Assembly: GCF_013466785.1 (NCBI RefSeq)
Contig: NZ_CP059163.1
Coordinates: 1,736,001-1,800,000 of the forward strand
From: Nocardioides marinisabuli
GTDB taxonomy: Bacteria; Actinomycetota; Actinomycetes; Propionibacteriales; Nocardioidaceae
Length of the DNA: 64,000 bases
Direction of reading: 5' to 3'
In this document: piece after piece, positions 16,803 through 26,390 of the stretch
How positions within the stretch are numbered: position 1 is the stretch's first letter
Layout: each line of letters starts with the position of its first letter
Notes under the pieces: model-generated
The model's input: only the letters and a program-made list of their open reading frames with translations
Told to the model about the DNA's origin: nothing
The model's database searches: none
Position numbers and translations under genes: made by a program

Positions 16803-17129
16803 CCACGCGGCGGCGTGGAGGGCGGGCGGCCAAGGTCGCATGACGAACTGGCGATGACCGCCACCGACGTCCCATGGGGGACGTCCACGAGCCGAGTCCG
16901 TGAGGGGGGACCTGCACCGCCCGGGGGAACGTGCTTTCGTCGCTGCCGACCTGCCCTCGGTCGGTAGGTGCGACGGCGGTGGGTGTGGTGAAGGAAGCGC
17001 CGGCGCTGCCCAGGCAGCGATCCTCGTGACAGACCGGCTGGTCGGTGTCGACTACGGGCTCGCTCTTCCGCAGCGGATAGAAGTATGACTATAGTTAGGA
17101 TAATGATCCTGATCTAGTGGAGGTCGACG
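16803..17129. other. intergenic region with weak hairpin and AT-rich promoter
   Basis: No gene is supported. A short hairpin CCACGC/GCGTGG (16804-16819) follows fbiD and could be a weak terminator. A 62-codon frame at 16900-17088 has no recognisable features. The last 50 bases hold the AT-rich element before the VOC gene. Confidence 0.5.
17088..17110. promoter_or_regulatory. AT-rich palindromic promoter region before the VOC gene
   Basis: ACTATAGT (17088-17095) is a perfect palindrome, immediately followed by AGGAT-AATG-ATCCT (17097-17110), a 5-bp inverted repeat. The overlapping TAGGAT and GATAAT hexamers are plausible -10 boxes. Candidate operator for an unidentified regulator. Confidence 0.5.
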
Positions 17130-17576
17130 ATGGAGATACAGCGGATGGAGCTGGTCGGGCTCGAGGTCTCTGACCTCGAGGCCGCGATGCAGGAGTTCGG
17201 CAGCATCCTGGGTGTGGACTTCATCAGGATCGACTTCGACGAGAACTCGGACATCGAGTACCTGCCGGCGGACGGTGACGCTAATGCGCTGGCAGCCCGG
17301 ACGAGCATGGCCATGGACACGACGGGTTACCTCGAGCTCATCCAGTCCTATCCTCCGACGACACATGAGCGGGTGCGCAACGTCCACTTCAAGGTCGACG
17401 ACATCGAGTCCTCGATCGAGGAGATGAGGGCCAAGGGCTACCGGCTGGTGGCCAACCTGCGAATAGGGCAGATGCGAGAGGCTGTCTTCGGTGCTCGCGA
17501 GCTCCGCGGCCTACGGATGTGCTTGGTGCAGTACGACGGCCCGAGCATGGTCGAAGCAATGCTCAGCACGTCGTAG
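17130..17576 (+). CDS. VOC (glyoxalase/dioxygenase-fold) superfamily protein
   Basis: 148 residues with two beta-alpha-beta-beta-beta-like halves: MELVGLEVSDLEAAMQEFG at the start and VHFKVDDIESSIEEMRAKGYRLV in the second half, the usual VOC phrasing. ATG start with GGAGG nine bases upstream. VOC proteins include metal-dependent lyases, epimerases (methylmalonyl-CoA epimerase) and binding proteins; the first-half metal His is not obvious, so the reaction is open. It has its own AT-rich promoter and stands alone between fbiD and pntA. Confidence 0.75.
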   Translation: MEIQRMELVGLEVSDLEAAMQEFGSILGVDFIRIDFDENSDIEYLPADGDANALAARTSMAMDTTGYLELIQSYPPTTHERVRNVHFKVDDIESSIEEMRAKGYRLVANLRIGQMREAVFGARELRGLRMCLVQYDGPSMVEAMLSTS

Positions 17577-17910
17577 TCTCACGACGCTCCGCTCGACCGA
17601 GGGTGACGAGTCGAGGTCCAGGCGGGTTCCGGTGTGCTCGCGACGACGACGGCGACCACGCCGCCGCGAAGCGGGCGTTGCCGGCACCAGGACCGCAGGC
17701 GAGGACCTCTTCCGCTCTCTACCCGCCCAGACGCGGGGGTCGCCGGCATCGTGCATCCGGGCGACGGATCGGCTCGGACCCTCAGACCGACCGGACCGCT
17801 CGCCACCCATCGTGTCACCGCCGGGGGGTGCCATGCGGCCCGCGCGCGTCAACGGCCCCCGGTGCATCGCTAGACCTGGCTGCCACCCACGAGACTCATG
17901 GAGATTGAGA
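17577..17910. other. intergenic region before pntA, nothing recognised
   Basis: 334 bp without a supported gene in either strand. Frames across it are arginine-rich shadows. The pntA ribosome-binding site (GGAG, about 17900-17903) lies at the right end; no clear promoter or terminator was identified. Confidence 0.5.
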
Positions 17911-19446
17911 ATGCTGATCGGTGTTGTGCGCGAATCACGACCTGGAGAGGCACGAGTTGCGGCCACGCCGGCGACGGTGGCGATGCTGCTCAAGCTCGGA
18001 TACTCCGTGACCGTCGAAGCGGACGCAGGTGCTGCGTCGAGCTTTGCTGACGCGGCGTACGTCGAAGCGGGAGCGTCGATCGGGGATGCTGCGCAGTCCT
18101 GGGCGGCCGACATCGTGCTGGGGGTGAACGCTCCCTCTCGTCATCAGCTGGACATGCTGAGGGGGGGCGCCACCTTCATCGGCGTTCTCTCCCCGAACCT
18201 GGACCCGGATCTGGTCGAGGAGCTGGCCAGCCGGCCGATCACCGCCCTGGCGCTGGACGCGGTTCCGCGAATCAGTCGAGCTCAGTCGTTGGACGTGGTG
18301 TCATCGATGGCGAACATCGCCGGATACCGCGCCGTCGTCGAGGCTGCGCACGCGTTCGGTCGCTTCTTCACCGGTCAGGTGACTGCGGCGGGAAAGGTGC
18401 CGCCCGCCAAAGTGCTCGTGGCCGGGGCCGGGGTGGCAGGTCTGGCCGCGATCGGGGCGGCGGGATCGATGGGAGCGATCGTCCGTGCCACCGACCCACG
18501 CCCAGAGGTCGCCGACCAGGTCAGGTCCTTGGGTGGGGAGTACCTGGCCATCGAGTCTCCCGAGGTCGAGGTCTCCGCTACCGGGTACGCCAAGGAGATG
18601 GGCGACGACTACAAGAGGCGGGAGGCGGAGCTGTACGCCGCCCAAGCCGCGGATGTCGACATCATCATCACCACGGCACTCGTCCCCGGTCGCCCGGCGC
18701 CGAGGCTGATCAGCGCCGAGATGGTCGCGTCGATGAAGTCCGGGTCGGTGATCGTGGACATGGCTGCTCAGAACGGCGGCAATGTCGAGGGGGTGGTCCC
18801 GGACCAGTCCATCGTCACTGCCAACGGGGTCACGATCATCGGATACACCGACCTCGCAGGTCGGCTCCCGGGCCAGGCTTCTCAGCTCTACGGCACCAAC
18901 CTGGTCAACCTCCTCAAGTTGATGACGCCTGCCAAGGACGGCCAGCTCGTGCTGGACCTCGACGACGCGGTGCAGCGCTCCATCACCGTCGTCCGCGACG
19001 GCGAGCTCATGTGGCCGGCACCACCGGTACAGGTCTCCGCAGTCCGACCTGCGACTGGCGCGGCGGCCGAGCCTGTGACCCCCCATGCGAAGCGGAGACG
19101 GTCGTCCACGCGGCGGTTCACGACCGTTGGCATCGGGACGGCCGTCTTCCTCCCGCTGGCGGCGCTGTCCCCTCCGGCACTGTTGGGGCACCTCACGGTG
19201 TTCGTACTCGCGATCGTGATCGGCTACTACGTGATCGGCCACGTGCACCATGCACTCCACACCCCGCTGATGTCGGTCACGAACGCGATCTCCGGAATCG
19301 TCGCAGTCGCGGCGATGGTGCAGATCGGGCACGGGAGTGCGGGGATCACGGCCCTCGCCGCGACCGCCATCCTGCTGGCTTCCATCAACATCTTCGGTGG
19401 CTTCGCGGTCACCCACCGCATGCTCGCGATGTTCTCCCGGTCCTGA
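17911..19446 (+). CDS. pntA: NAD(P) transhydrogenase subunit alpha
   Basis: 511 residues, the fused form found in E. coli. Residues 1 to about 370 form the NAD(H)-binding domain I (MLIGVVRESRPGEARVAATP at the start, GAGVAGLAAIGAAGSMGA for the nucleotide fold, then ATDPRPEV). After a basic linker come about four membrane helices of domain II (from TTVGIGTAVFLPL onward, including HTPLMSVTNAISG). With PntB it moves hydride from NADH to NADP, driven by proton influx. ATG 17911 follows GGAG. The neighbourhood suggests it supplies NADPH to the BVMO pathway. Confidence 0.93.
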   Translation: MLIGVVRESRPGEARVAATPATVAMLLKLGYSVTVEADAGAASSFADAAYVEAGASIGDAAQSWAADIVLGVNAPSRHQLDMLRGGATFIGVLSPNLDPDLVEELASRPITALALDAVPRISRAQSLDVVSSMANIAGYRAVVEAAHAFGRFFTGQVTAAGKVPPAKVLVAGAGVAGLAAIGAAGSMGAIVRATDPRPEVADQVRSLGGEYLAIESPEVEVSATGYAKEMGDDYKRREAELYAAQAADVDIIITTALVPGRPAPRLISAEMVASMKSGSVIVDMAAQNGGNVEGVVPDQSIVTANGVTIIGYTDLAGRLPGQASQLYGTNLVNLLKLMTPAKDGQLVLDLDDAVQRSITVVRDGELMWPAPPVQVSAVRPATGAAAEPVTPHAKRRRSSTRRFTTVGIGTAVFLPLAALSPPALLGHLTVFVLAIVIGYYVIGHVHHALHTPLMSVTNAISGIVAVAAMVQIGHGSAGITALAATAILLASINIFGGFAVTHRMLAMFSRS

Positions 19447-19480
19447 CCGGGGACGGCGCTGACGAGGAGAGACGACCAGC

Positions 19481-20911
19481 ATGAATGATCTGTTCACCAC
19501 GGAAACCTCCGCACGCGCGGCCGACATCGTCGCAGCCTTGCTCTTCATCCTGGCTCTGGCGTGCCTGTCCAAGCACGAGACCGCCAAGAGTGGGAACATC
19601 TTCGGGATGGTCGGAATAGGCGTCGCCTTGCTGGCCACGATCGTGCTGACGATCGACGGGGACATCGATGGCACGGACCTAGCGCTGCTAGGGGGTGCGA
19701 TGGCGCTCGGAGCCGCGATCGGGATCTACCAAGCCCGCGTCGTCGAGATGACCGGAATGCCTGGCCTGATCGCACTCCTGAACTCCTTCGTGGGCCTTGC
19801 GGCGGTGCTGGTCGGCTGGAACGGGTACCTGCTGGTCGAGGCAGATCCCGAGGGAGAAGAAGCTCAGCGACTCGACCTGATCGGGACCCTGGGGATCCAC
19901 CATGCCGAGGTCATCATCGGCATATTCATCGGCGCGGTCACCTTCACCGGGTCGATCGTGGCGTTCCTCAAGCTCTCGACGAGAATCAAGTCCCAACCGC
20001 TCTCGCTGCCCGGCAAGAACATCCTCAACCTCGGCACCCTGATCGCTTTCGCTGTGCTGACGGTCTGGTTCTGCATCGATCCTCAGCTCTGGTCGTTGAT
20101 CGCAGTCACATTGCTCGCCCTCGGGCTGGGTTGGCACCTGGTCGCCTCCATCGGAGGTGGAGACATGCCCGTCGTGGTCTCGATGCTCAACAGCTACTCG
20201 GGCTGGGCCGCCGCCGCATCGGGCTTCCTGCTGGAGAACGACCTTTTGATCATCACCGGAGCCCTGGTCGGCTCCTCGGGTGCGTATCTGTCCTACATCA
20301 TGTGCCGTGCAATGAACCGCTCCTTCTTGTCCGTGATCGCCGGTGGCTTCGGTTCCGAAGCGACCAGCACGAGTGACGATGACCACGGCAAGCACCGTGA
20401 GATCACCGTTGAGGGCGTGGCCGAGCTCCTGGTTGAGGCCGATTCAGTGGTGATCACCCCTGGGTACGGCATGGCGGTGGCCCAGGCGCAGCACGGCGTT
20501 GCCGAACTCACTCGCACGCTTCGCGAACGCGGCGTCGATGTCCGATTCGGCATCCACCCGGTCGCCGGACGCCTACCCGGCCACATGAACGTGCTTCTCG
20601 CCGAAGCCAAGGTGCCCTACGACATCGTCCTGGAGATGGACGAGATCAATGACGACTTCAGCAGCACCGCCGTCGTCCTGGTCATCGGAGCCAACGACAC
20701 CGTCAATCCTGCTGCCCTCGACGACCCCGCGAGCCCGATCGCCGGGATGCCCGTCCTGAGCGTCTGGGATGCGGACGATGTTGTCGTATTCAAGCGCTCG
20801 ATGGCTTCGGGCTATGCCGGTGTACAGAACCCTCTGTTCTTCCGCGACAACTCAACGATGCTCTTCGGAGATGCCAAGGACCGCGTCGAGGACATCCTCC
20901 AGGTCCTGTGA
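19481..20911 (+). CDS. pntB: NAD(P) transhydrogenase subunit beta
   Basis: 476 residues. The N-terminal half is membrane-embedded domain II (helices including [15 protein letters not shown] and [19 protein letters not shown]). The C-terminal third is NADP-binding domain [45 protein letters not shown] and [12 protein letters not shown]. All are family hallmarks. It starts 34 bp after pntA with GAGGAGA upstream, so the pair is an operon. This is the last gene of the lower-GC catabolic block; the next 600 bp hold no supported gene. Confidence 0.94.
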   Translation: MNDLFTTETSARAADIVAALLFILALACLSKHETAKSGNIFGMVGIGVALLATIVLTIDGDIDGTDLALLGGAMALGAAIGIYQARVVEMTGMPGLIALLNSFVGLAAVLVGWNGYLLVEADPEGEEAQRLDLIGTLGIHHAEVIIGIFIGAVTFTGSIVAFLKLSTRIKSQPLSLPGKNILNLGTLIAFAVLTVWFCIDPQLWSLIAVTLLALGLGWHLVASIGGGDMPVVVSMLNSYSGWAAAASGFLLENDLLIITGALVGSSGAYLSYIMCRAMNRSFLSVIAGGFGSEATSTSDDDHGKHREITVEGVAELLVEADSVVITPGYGMAVAQAQHGVAELTRTLRERGVDVRFGIHPVAGRLPGHMNVLLAEAKVPYDIVLEMDEINDDFSSTAVVLVIGANDTVNPAALDDPASPIAGMPVLSVWDADDVVVFKRSMASGYAGVQNPLFFRDNSTMLFGDAKDRVEDILQVL

Positions 20912-21522
20912 GCACCATGTCATGGCCAGGCGAGCGCGCGGGGCGCCGACAAGCTGGACCCCTCAGACCGTCGGTGACCTAGGTGGCGCGCCGGTCCTGA
21001 GAGGCGTCGGTCCAGGTGGGATTCTGCGGACAATGACGGGATACGGCCCCGCGCGGACGATCTGCAGGGAGGGTCACCCGGGGTGGCGCCCGCCAGACGC
21101 GGATAACAGCGCACTGTCGCGGGGGCAACCACCTGCTCTCAGTGGGGTCGGTGCTCGTCGCGCTGCCGTTGCTGATCGGCTTCGTCGGACCGGAGCAGCA
21201 GCTCGTCTCGCTCTGAGGCCGACGAAGACCAAGGGTCGAGCGCCTGCCTGGACGGTGGCGGCCGCGGCACCGCGTCGCTACTCGACCACGGCGTCGAGCT
21301 CGGACGTTCCGGCAGTGGCGGTCCTGAACGGGGCAGACCGCCACAACCGGTCCGAAACGTTCTCGACACGTGCCGGGCCAGCCGAGAGGTGCTTGAAACG
21401 CGGAGGACACCTGATGCGCGGTTCAGGTCCATAGCGTCGCCGTCGCGATCAGCGCCGCTCGCCACCGTGACTGCTGTTCGCGCCGGCCCCGGCCTGCGCG
21501 GACCCGCTTTGGAGGTTTCATC
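20912..21522. other. gene-poor junction between the catabolic block and the high-GC region
   Basis: 611 bp with no supported gene. A short frame at 21130-21216 would encode HLLSVGSVLVALPLLIGF followed by VGPEQQLVSL and a stop; it looks like the tail of a membrane protein without its body. Base composition and codon use change across this gap, so it may be a recombination scar. No tRNA, integrase or direct repeat was found. Confidence 0.45.
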
Positions 21523-24396
21523 TTGGAACACCGTCAAGCCCTACGTTCGCCGCGAGGTCGTGCCGTCCTGGCATCCGGCCTCGCAGCGGCCGCCCTCACC
21601 GCCGGTCTGCAGGTGGCGCCCACCGCCCAGGCCTACAACTCCGTCGGGACGGGCGGGGGTGACCAGTGGAACGTCAACGACGCCGCGATCCCCGGCCTCG
21701 ACACCGGGAGCGTGCGGGACACCACCGCCAGCGCCCTGCAGGGGTACGGAGGTGTCCGGCTCAAGGTGATCAACGGCGACGACCGGCTCAACGGCGCCCT
21801 GATGCGCGGCTTCGGACTGACATTCGACGGTCGTGACAGCTTCGAGAGCGCCCGCGCGGTCGTCATCGACGGTGTCGCCGTCAAGCGTGAGCTGAAGATC
21901 GACCAGGAGGAGAGCTACGGCCGCTTCCTCGACACCTTCACCAACACCTCCAAGCAGCCGCAGGAGATCGAGGTCGCCTTCGGCGGCCAGGTCGGCTACG
22001 ACACCGGCACCAACCAGTCCGACGTCGCGGACACCTCCGACGGCGACGACGAGGTCACCTCGGCCGACGGCTGGGTCAGCTTCTACACGCCCAGCGACGG
22101 CCCCGGCTCGGCCTCGGCCAACGGGCCGTCGGCGACGACGATCGGCACGCCCGGCTACGCCGGGTCCCTCGACCGGGTCGGCATCTTCCTGCGCGACCCG
22201 TTCGTCAACGACCTGCCGGAGACGGGCGACGAGGCCAACCACCCGGGGTTCGTCAACACGATCACCTTGGCGCCGGGCGAGTCGCGCTCGGTGGTGCACT
22301 TCGTCGTCACCGGGCTCTCCGAGACCAGCGGTGCCCCCGACGGCTCCGGCGTGCCGGCTGCCGGCTCGCAGGTGGCGGCGGTGGAGGCCAAGGCCGCCGA
22401 GCTGACCGCCGCGCCCGACCTGGCGGGCATGACGGTGCCGGAGATCTGCTCGCTGGCCAACTACGACGTGTCCGCCCTCCCCGGCTTCGACGCCTCCGAC
22501 TGCGACGGGCTGAGCGGGGAGCCGCTGGCCGGAGCCGTCCGCGGCGCTGTCTCGGCCCCGGAGGTCAAGACGACGTCGCCGTACGACGTCGTCGGCAAGT
22601 CGATCACCGACCTCGTCGCCGACATGGAGTCGGGCACGACCAACGCCCAGCAGATCGTGCGCGCCTACCTCGACCGGATCGCCGCCTACGACCAGGGCCC
22701 TCTTGGGCTGCACTCGGTGCTGGCCGTGGCTCCGGACGCCATGCAGCAGGCACGCGCCGCCGACCGGGCCCGCGAGGCCGGCGACGACCGGCCGCTGCTC
22801 GGCATCCCGATCATGATCAAGGACATCATCGACACCGAGGACATGCCCACCACCGGTGGCTCGCTGATCTTCGACGGCTACCAGCCGACCTCGGACGCCT
22901 GGCAGGTCGCCAAGCTCCGCGAGGCCGGCGCCATCATCCTCGGCAAGGCCAACCTCTCCGAGTTCGCCAACAGCGGCTACTACAGCGAGAGCGCCTTCGG
23001 CCAGGTGTGGGGCGCCTTCGACCCCTCGCGCAGCCCGATCGGCTCGTCGGGCGGCTCCGCGGTCGCCGTGGCGTCCGCCTTCGCCGCCGCCGCGATGGGC
23101 ACCCAGACCGGCGACTCGCTGTGGGGTCCCTCCGGTGCCGCCAGCCTCTACTCGCTGCGCGGGACCGACGGGATGCAGAGCAGCGCCGGCACCATGCCGC
23201 TCACGGTGGTGCAGGACTACGTCGGCCACATGGCGCAGTCCCTGGACGACCTCGCGCTGCTGCTCAACGCCAGCGCCGTCGGCAACCCCGACGACCCGCT
23301 GGACGACATCTCCGACGGCCGCCGGCCCGACGACTGGACGGCAGCCCTCGACCCCGACGCCCTCGAGGGCGCCCGCATCGGCATCCCCGAGACCGTCTTC
23401 GACGACCCCTTCGGCACCACCGTGGTCAGCGACGCCCTGCGGGCGCAGTTCGCCTACTTCGAGCAGGCCGGGGCCACGCTGGTCCCGATGGACGACTACC
23501 CCGGTCGCCCCGACCGCACCTACTCGGGTGACACCAACTACGAGGGCTGGCGCCGCTGGATCGCCGAGCACCCGGACAACCCGTACACGGACCCGGTGGA
23601 GATCACCCGATCGCCGCTGCGCATCCCGTTCCGCCGCAACACCTCGCCGTACACCGGCAGCGGGGCCATGTCGGATCAGGACATCGCCGACATGGAGGAC
23701 TGGCGCGCCACCTACCGCGCCTCGGTCGGGACCTGGATGGACGAGTTCGACGTCGACGCGGTGCTCTACGCCACCGAGCTGAGCGACATCCACCTCAACG
23801 ACTCCATCCACCCCAGCTTCGGGCGGATCAACCCCAACAGCTCCTACGCCGGGGTGCCGTCGGTGGTCTTCCCGGCCGGGCTCAACGCGCACGACCAGCC
23901 GGTCGGCTTCCAGCTCGAGGGCAAGGAGTTCGACGACGCCAAGATCCTGGGCTACGCCTACGCCTTCGACCAGCTGGCCGACGGTCACGTCGTCTCGACC
24001 AGCGCGCCCGCCCTGGAGTACGACGCCGACGCCATCCCGGAGCCGGTCGACGACCTGGAGCCGCTGCCGGACGCCGAGGTGCGCACGCTGACGGTGCTCG
24101 ACCGCACCGAGGTCGCCAACCGCGCGGCCCGTCGCTTCACGCTCGACATCGGCTGCGCCAGCGCCGATGGCCGGTGCGCCGGCGACGTCACCGTCAAGTG
24201 GAGCGGACGCACGCTCCTCGACAAGACCGTGAAGGTGCGGGCCGGGGGCGTCAAGAAGGTGGGCGTGAAGCTCAAGCCGGCCGCCCGTCGCAAGCTCGAG
24301 AAGGGCAGGAGCATCAGCGTCAAGGTCCTGCTGGTCGGGACCGGCAAGACCCAGACGGCCGAGCCTGTCCGGGTCAAGGTGCGGCCCCGCGGCTGA
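21523..24396 (+). CDS. secreted amidase-signature protein with large N- and C-terminal domains
   Basis: 957 residues from a TTG start; GGAGGT at 21511-21516 decides it. A signal peptide (basic start, hydrophobic GLAAAALTAGLQVAPTAQA, cleavage near residue 38) is followed by a roughly 270-residue beta-rich domain of unknown role. The amidase signature domain runs from about 365 to 845: catalytic Lys433 (IMIKDIIDT), cis-Ser in GSSGGS (508-512) and nucleophile Ser532 (TGDSLWGPSG). The last 100 residues form a basic Ig-like beta domain. It should hydrolyse an extracellular amide or ester. Typical amidases are 450-500 residues, so the added domains are unusual. Confidence 0.85.
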   Translation: MEHRQALRSPRGRAVLASGLAAAALTAGLQVAPTAQAYNSVGTGGGDQWNVNDAAIPGLDTGSVRDTTASALQGYGGVRLKVINGDDRLNGALMRGFGLTFDGRDSFESARAVVIDGVAVKRELKIDQEESYGRFLDTFTNTSKQPQEIEVAFGGQVGYDTGTNQSDVADTSDGDDEVTSADGWVSFYTPSDGPGSASANGPSATTIGTPGYAGSLDRVGIFLRDPFVNDLPETGDEANHPGFVNTITLAPGESRSVVHFVVTGLSETSGAPDGSGVPAAGSQVAAVEAKAAELTAAPDLAGMTVPEICSLANYDVSALPGFDASDCDGLSGEPLAGAVRGAVSAPEVKTTSPYDVVGKSITDLVADMESGTTNAQQIVRAYLDRIAAYDQGPLGLHSVLAVAPDAMQQARAADRAREAGDDRPLLGIPIMIKDIIDTEDMPTTGGSLIFDGYQPTSDAWQVAKLREAGAIILGKANLSEFANSGYYSESAFGQVWGAFDPSRSPIGSSGGSAVAVASAFAAAAMGTQTGDSLWGPSGAASLYSLRGTDGMQSSAGTMPLTVVQDYVGHMAQSLDDLALLLNASAVGNPDDPLDDISDGRRPDDWTAALDPDALEGARIGIPETVFDDPFGTTVVSDALRAQFAYFEQAGATLVPMDDYPGRPDRTYSGDTNYEGWRRWIAEHPDNPYTDPVEITRSPLRIPFRRNTSPYTGSGAMSDQDIADMEDWRATYRASVGTWMDEFDVDAVLYATELSDIHLNDSIHPSFGRINPNSSYAGVPSVVFPAGLNAHDQPVGFQLEGKEFDDAKILGYAYAFDQLADGHVVSTSAPALEYDADAIPEPVDDLEPLPDAEVRTLTVLDRTEVANRAARRFTLDIGCASADGRCAGDVTVKWSGRTLLDKTVKVRAGGVKKVGVKLKPAARRKLEKGRSISVKVLLVGTGKTQTAEPVRVKVRPRG

Positions 24397-24419
24397 TCCT
24401 TCACCACCCGCTCGACCAC

Positions 24420-24450
24420 GCGGCCCCTAGCGACCACCGCTGGGGGCCGC
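24420..24450. terminator. strong hairpin terminator after the amidase gene
   Basis: GCGGCCCC-T-AGCG pairs with CGCT-G-GGGGCCGC around a five-base loop (ACCAC), giving a 12-13 bp nearly perfect stem 23 bp after the amidase stop. No T-run follows. Confidence 0.75.
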
Positions 24451-24538
24451 CTGGCGTCCGCGCCCCGTTCAGACCACGGCCTTGACCACCTGCCCGGTCG
24501 CCACCAGCTGTCGCCGAAGGAGGCCGTCGAGCTGACGG

Positions 24539-24664
24539 TCACGCGTGCGACTCGTCAGGCAGGGTCTCGAGGAGCCCGAGGAAGCAGGTCACGTCGTGGA
24601 GGAGCAGCACGAGACCGCCGTGCAGGACCGCCGAGGGGTCGGTCGTCGCCTCCGTCACCGTCAT
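24539..24664 (-). CDS. possible small hypothetical protein
   Basis: A 41-codon frame (MTVTEATTDPSAVLHGG, then LVLLLHDVTCFLGLLE, ending PDESHA) with codon use like the neighbouring genes and a central hydrophobic stretch. No ribosome-binding site or family was recognised. It may be chance in GC-rich DNA or the remnant of a larger gene. Confidence 0.2.
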   Translation of the reverse strand: MTVTEATTDPSAVLHGGLVLLLHDVTCFLGLLETLPDESHA

Positions 24665-24746
24665 CGAGAGGGCAGGCGCGCATCGGAGGGATTGGGCCGC
24701 CTGCCCCCGTCCGATCCCGGGCGGCTTTCCGGGCTCGGTGCAGGGT

Positions 24747-24752
24747 TAGGAT
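24747..24752 (+). promoter_or_regulatory. -10 box of a probable leaderless transcript
   Basis: TAGGAT is followed by six bases and then the GTG start of the binding-protein gene at 24759. That spacing puts transcription start at or next to the first base of the start codon; no Shine-Dalgarno is present. Confidence 0.6.
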
Positions 24753-24758
24753 CGTTCA

Positions 24759-25553
24759 GTGAGATCTAAGGTATTGAAGAACTTGTCCGTGGCTACGGCC
24801 CTCGCCCTGAGCCTGTCGGCCTGCGGCTCGGACGAGCCCGAGGCCGCCGAGGGCGAGCCCGAGCTGAGCTCGGCCGGTCAGCTCACCGTGTGCACCGACG
24901 CGCCGTACAAGCCCTTCGAGTACCCCGACGACTCCTCGCCGACCGGCTACACCGGCTTCGACATGGAGATCGTCGACGCGATCGCCGCCGGGATGGACCT
25001 CGAGGTCGTCGTCAAGGACGCCGGCTTCGACGGTCTCCAGAGCGGTGCGTCCCTGGCCGCCGGGCAGTGCGACATGGTCGCCAGCGCGATGACGATCACC
25101 GAGGAGCGCGAGGAGAACCTCGACTTCTCCGAGCCCTACTACGACTCCAAGCAGTCGCTCCTGGCCGCGGCCGGCGGCGACGTCACCTCCATCGACGACC
25201 TCGACGGGCGGAAGGTCGGCGTGCAGCAGGGCACCACCGGGGCGCAGTACGCCAAGGACAACGTGCCCGAGGGCGCCGAGCTGGTCTCCTTCCCCAGCGA
25301 CGCCGAGCTCTACGCCGCGCTCAACTCCGGCGGCGTCGCGGCGGTCCTCCAGGACCTGCCGGTCAACCTCGACCACACCGACGACGGTGCCTACGAGATC
25401 GTCGAGGAGTACGACACCGACGAGTCCTACGGCTTCGCGGTCAAGGAGGAGGGCAGCGAGGACCTCCTCGAGGCCATCAACGAGAACCTCCAGGCGATCC
25501 GCGATAGCGGCGAGTACGACACCATCTACGAGAAGTACTTCTCCGACTCCTGA
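24759..25553 (+). CDS. amino-acid ABC transporter substrate-binding lipoprotein
   Basis: 264 residues. A short signal peptide ends in a lipobox (LSLSAC) with Cys22, so it is a membrane-anchored lipoprotein. The mature part is a family 3 solute-binding protein: TVCTDAPYKPFEY, FDMEIVDAIAAGMDLEV, SAMTITEEREENLDFSEPYY and KVGVQQGTTGAQYAK. It binds a polar amino acid or related compound for the permease and ATPase encoded next. The GTG start appears leaderless. Ligand specificity (Glu/Gln, His, Arg or cystine) cannot be assigned by reading. Confidence 0.92.
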   Translation: MRSKVLKNLSVATALALSLSACGSDEPEAAEGEPELSSAGQLTVCTDAPYKPFEYPDDSSPTGYTGFDMEIVDAIAAGMDLEVVVKDAGFDGLQSGASLAAGQCDMVASAMTITEEREENLDFSEPYYDSKQSLLAAAGGDVTSIDDLDGRKVGVQQGTTGAQYAKDNVPEGAELVSFPSDAELYAALNSGGVAAVLQDLPVNLDHTDDGAYEIVEEYDTDESYGFAVKEEGSEDLLEAINENLQAIRDSGEYDTIYEKYFSDS

Positions 25554-25600
25554 CGCTGCTGCGTCCTCGTCCGTAGCCGACCACCGTTGAGGAGTCCCTC

Positions 25601-26386
25601 GTGAAGAGGACCACGAAGACCCGTCTCACCCGCGGGTCGCTGTACGCGATCTTCGTGGCCGCCGTTGCCGCGCTGGTCCTGGCCGCGGACTGGCCGGCCA
25701 TCCAGGAGGCGTTCTTCGACGTCGAGATCGCCCGCGAGCTCTTCCCCGACGTGGTCGTGGTCGCGGCGAAGAACACGATCATCTACACCGCGATCGCCTT
25801 CGCGGGGGGCATGGTCTTCGGCCTGGTCCTCGCGTTGATGAAGCTCTCGCCGGTGGCGCCCTACCGGTGGGTCGCGACGGCCTACATCGAGTTCTTCCGA
25901 GGCCTGCCGGCACTGCTGGTGATCTTCACCTTCGCCTTCGCGGTGCCGATCGCCTTCCAGTGGCGCCCGCCCGGTGGCAACGCGGGAGCAGGCCTGATCG
26001 CGCTCATCGTCGTCTCGGCGGCCTACATCGCCGAGACGATACGCGCCGGCATCCAGGCGGTCCCCAAGGGCCAGGTCGAGGCGGCGCACTCGCTGGGCAT
26101 GCCGGCGGGCTGGACGATGGTCTCGGTGGTGCTGCCCCAGGCCTTCCGGATCGTGATCCCTCCGCTCACGAACGAGCTGGTGATCCTGATCAAGGACACC
26201 TCGCTGCTGTTCATCGTCGGCATGACCCTGTCGCAGCAGGAGCTCACCACGTTCGCCCGCGACGGGGTCTCCTCGGTGGCGAACTCGACGCCGCTGACCA
26301 TCGCAGCCCTGATGTACCTGGCCGTCACCCTGCCGCTGACCCGGCTGGTGGCCTACATGGAGCGCCGCGGCGCGAGAGGACGTTGA
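25601..26386 (+). CDS. amino-acid ABC transporter permease
   Basis: 261 residues of HisM/GlnP-type permease. Hydrophobic segments begin with [17 protein letters not shown]; the permease signature region [15 protein letters not shown] and the coupling EAA-like loop [20 protein letters not shown] are clear. It forms the channel of the importer together with the lipoprotein upstream (47 bp) and the ATPase downstream (4 bp). GTG start with TTGAGGAG upstream. Only one permease gene is present, so it would act as a homodimer. Confidence 0.92.
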   Translation: MKRTTKTRLTRGSLYAIFVAAVAALVLAADWPAIQEAFFDVEIARELFPDVVVVAAKNTIIYTAIAFAGGMVFGLVLALMKLSPVAPYRWVATAYIEFFRGLPALLVIFTFAFAVPIAFQWRPPGGNAGAGLIALIVVSAAYIAETIRAGIQAVPKGQVEAAHSLGMPAGWTMVSVVLPQAFRIVIPPLTNELVILIKDTSLLFIVGMTLSQQELTTFARDGVSSVANSTPLTIAALMYLAVTLPLTRLVAYMERRGARGR

Positions 26387-26390
26387 CCAC

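Larger units (their letters stand above)
24397..24758. other. intergenic region between amidase and amino-acid ABC genes
   Basis: Holds a terminator (24420-24450), a possible 41-codon minus-strand frame (24539-24664) and the leaderless promoter of the downstream gene. Nothing else was recognised. Confidence 0.5.

Noticed and set aside
16900..17088. A 62-codon frame before the VOC gene
   Set aside because: No ribosome-binding site or family; ends inside the AT-rich promoter.
21541..23988. An 815-codon open frame antisense to the amidase gene
   Set aside because: It mirrors the amidase codons (Val/Gly/Arg/His-rich), has no motif and no ribosome-binding site; such shadows are expected at this GC content.
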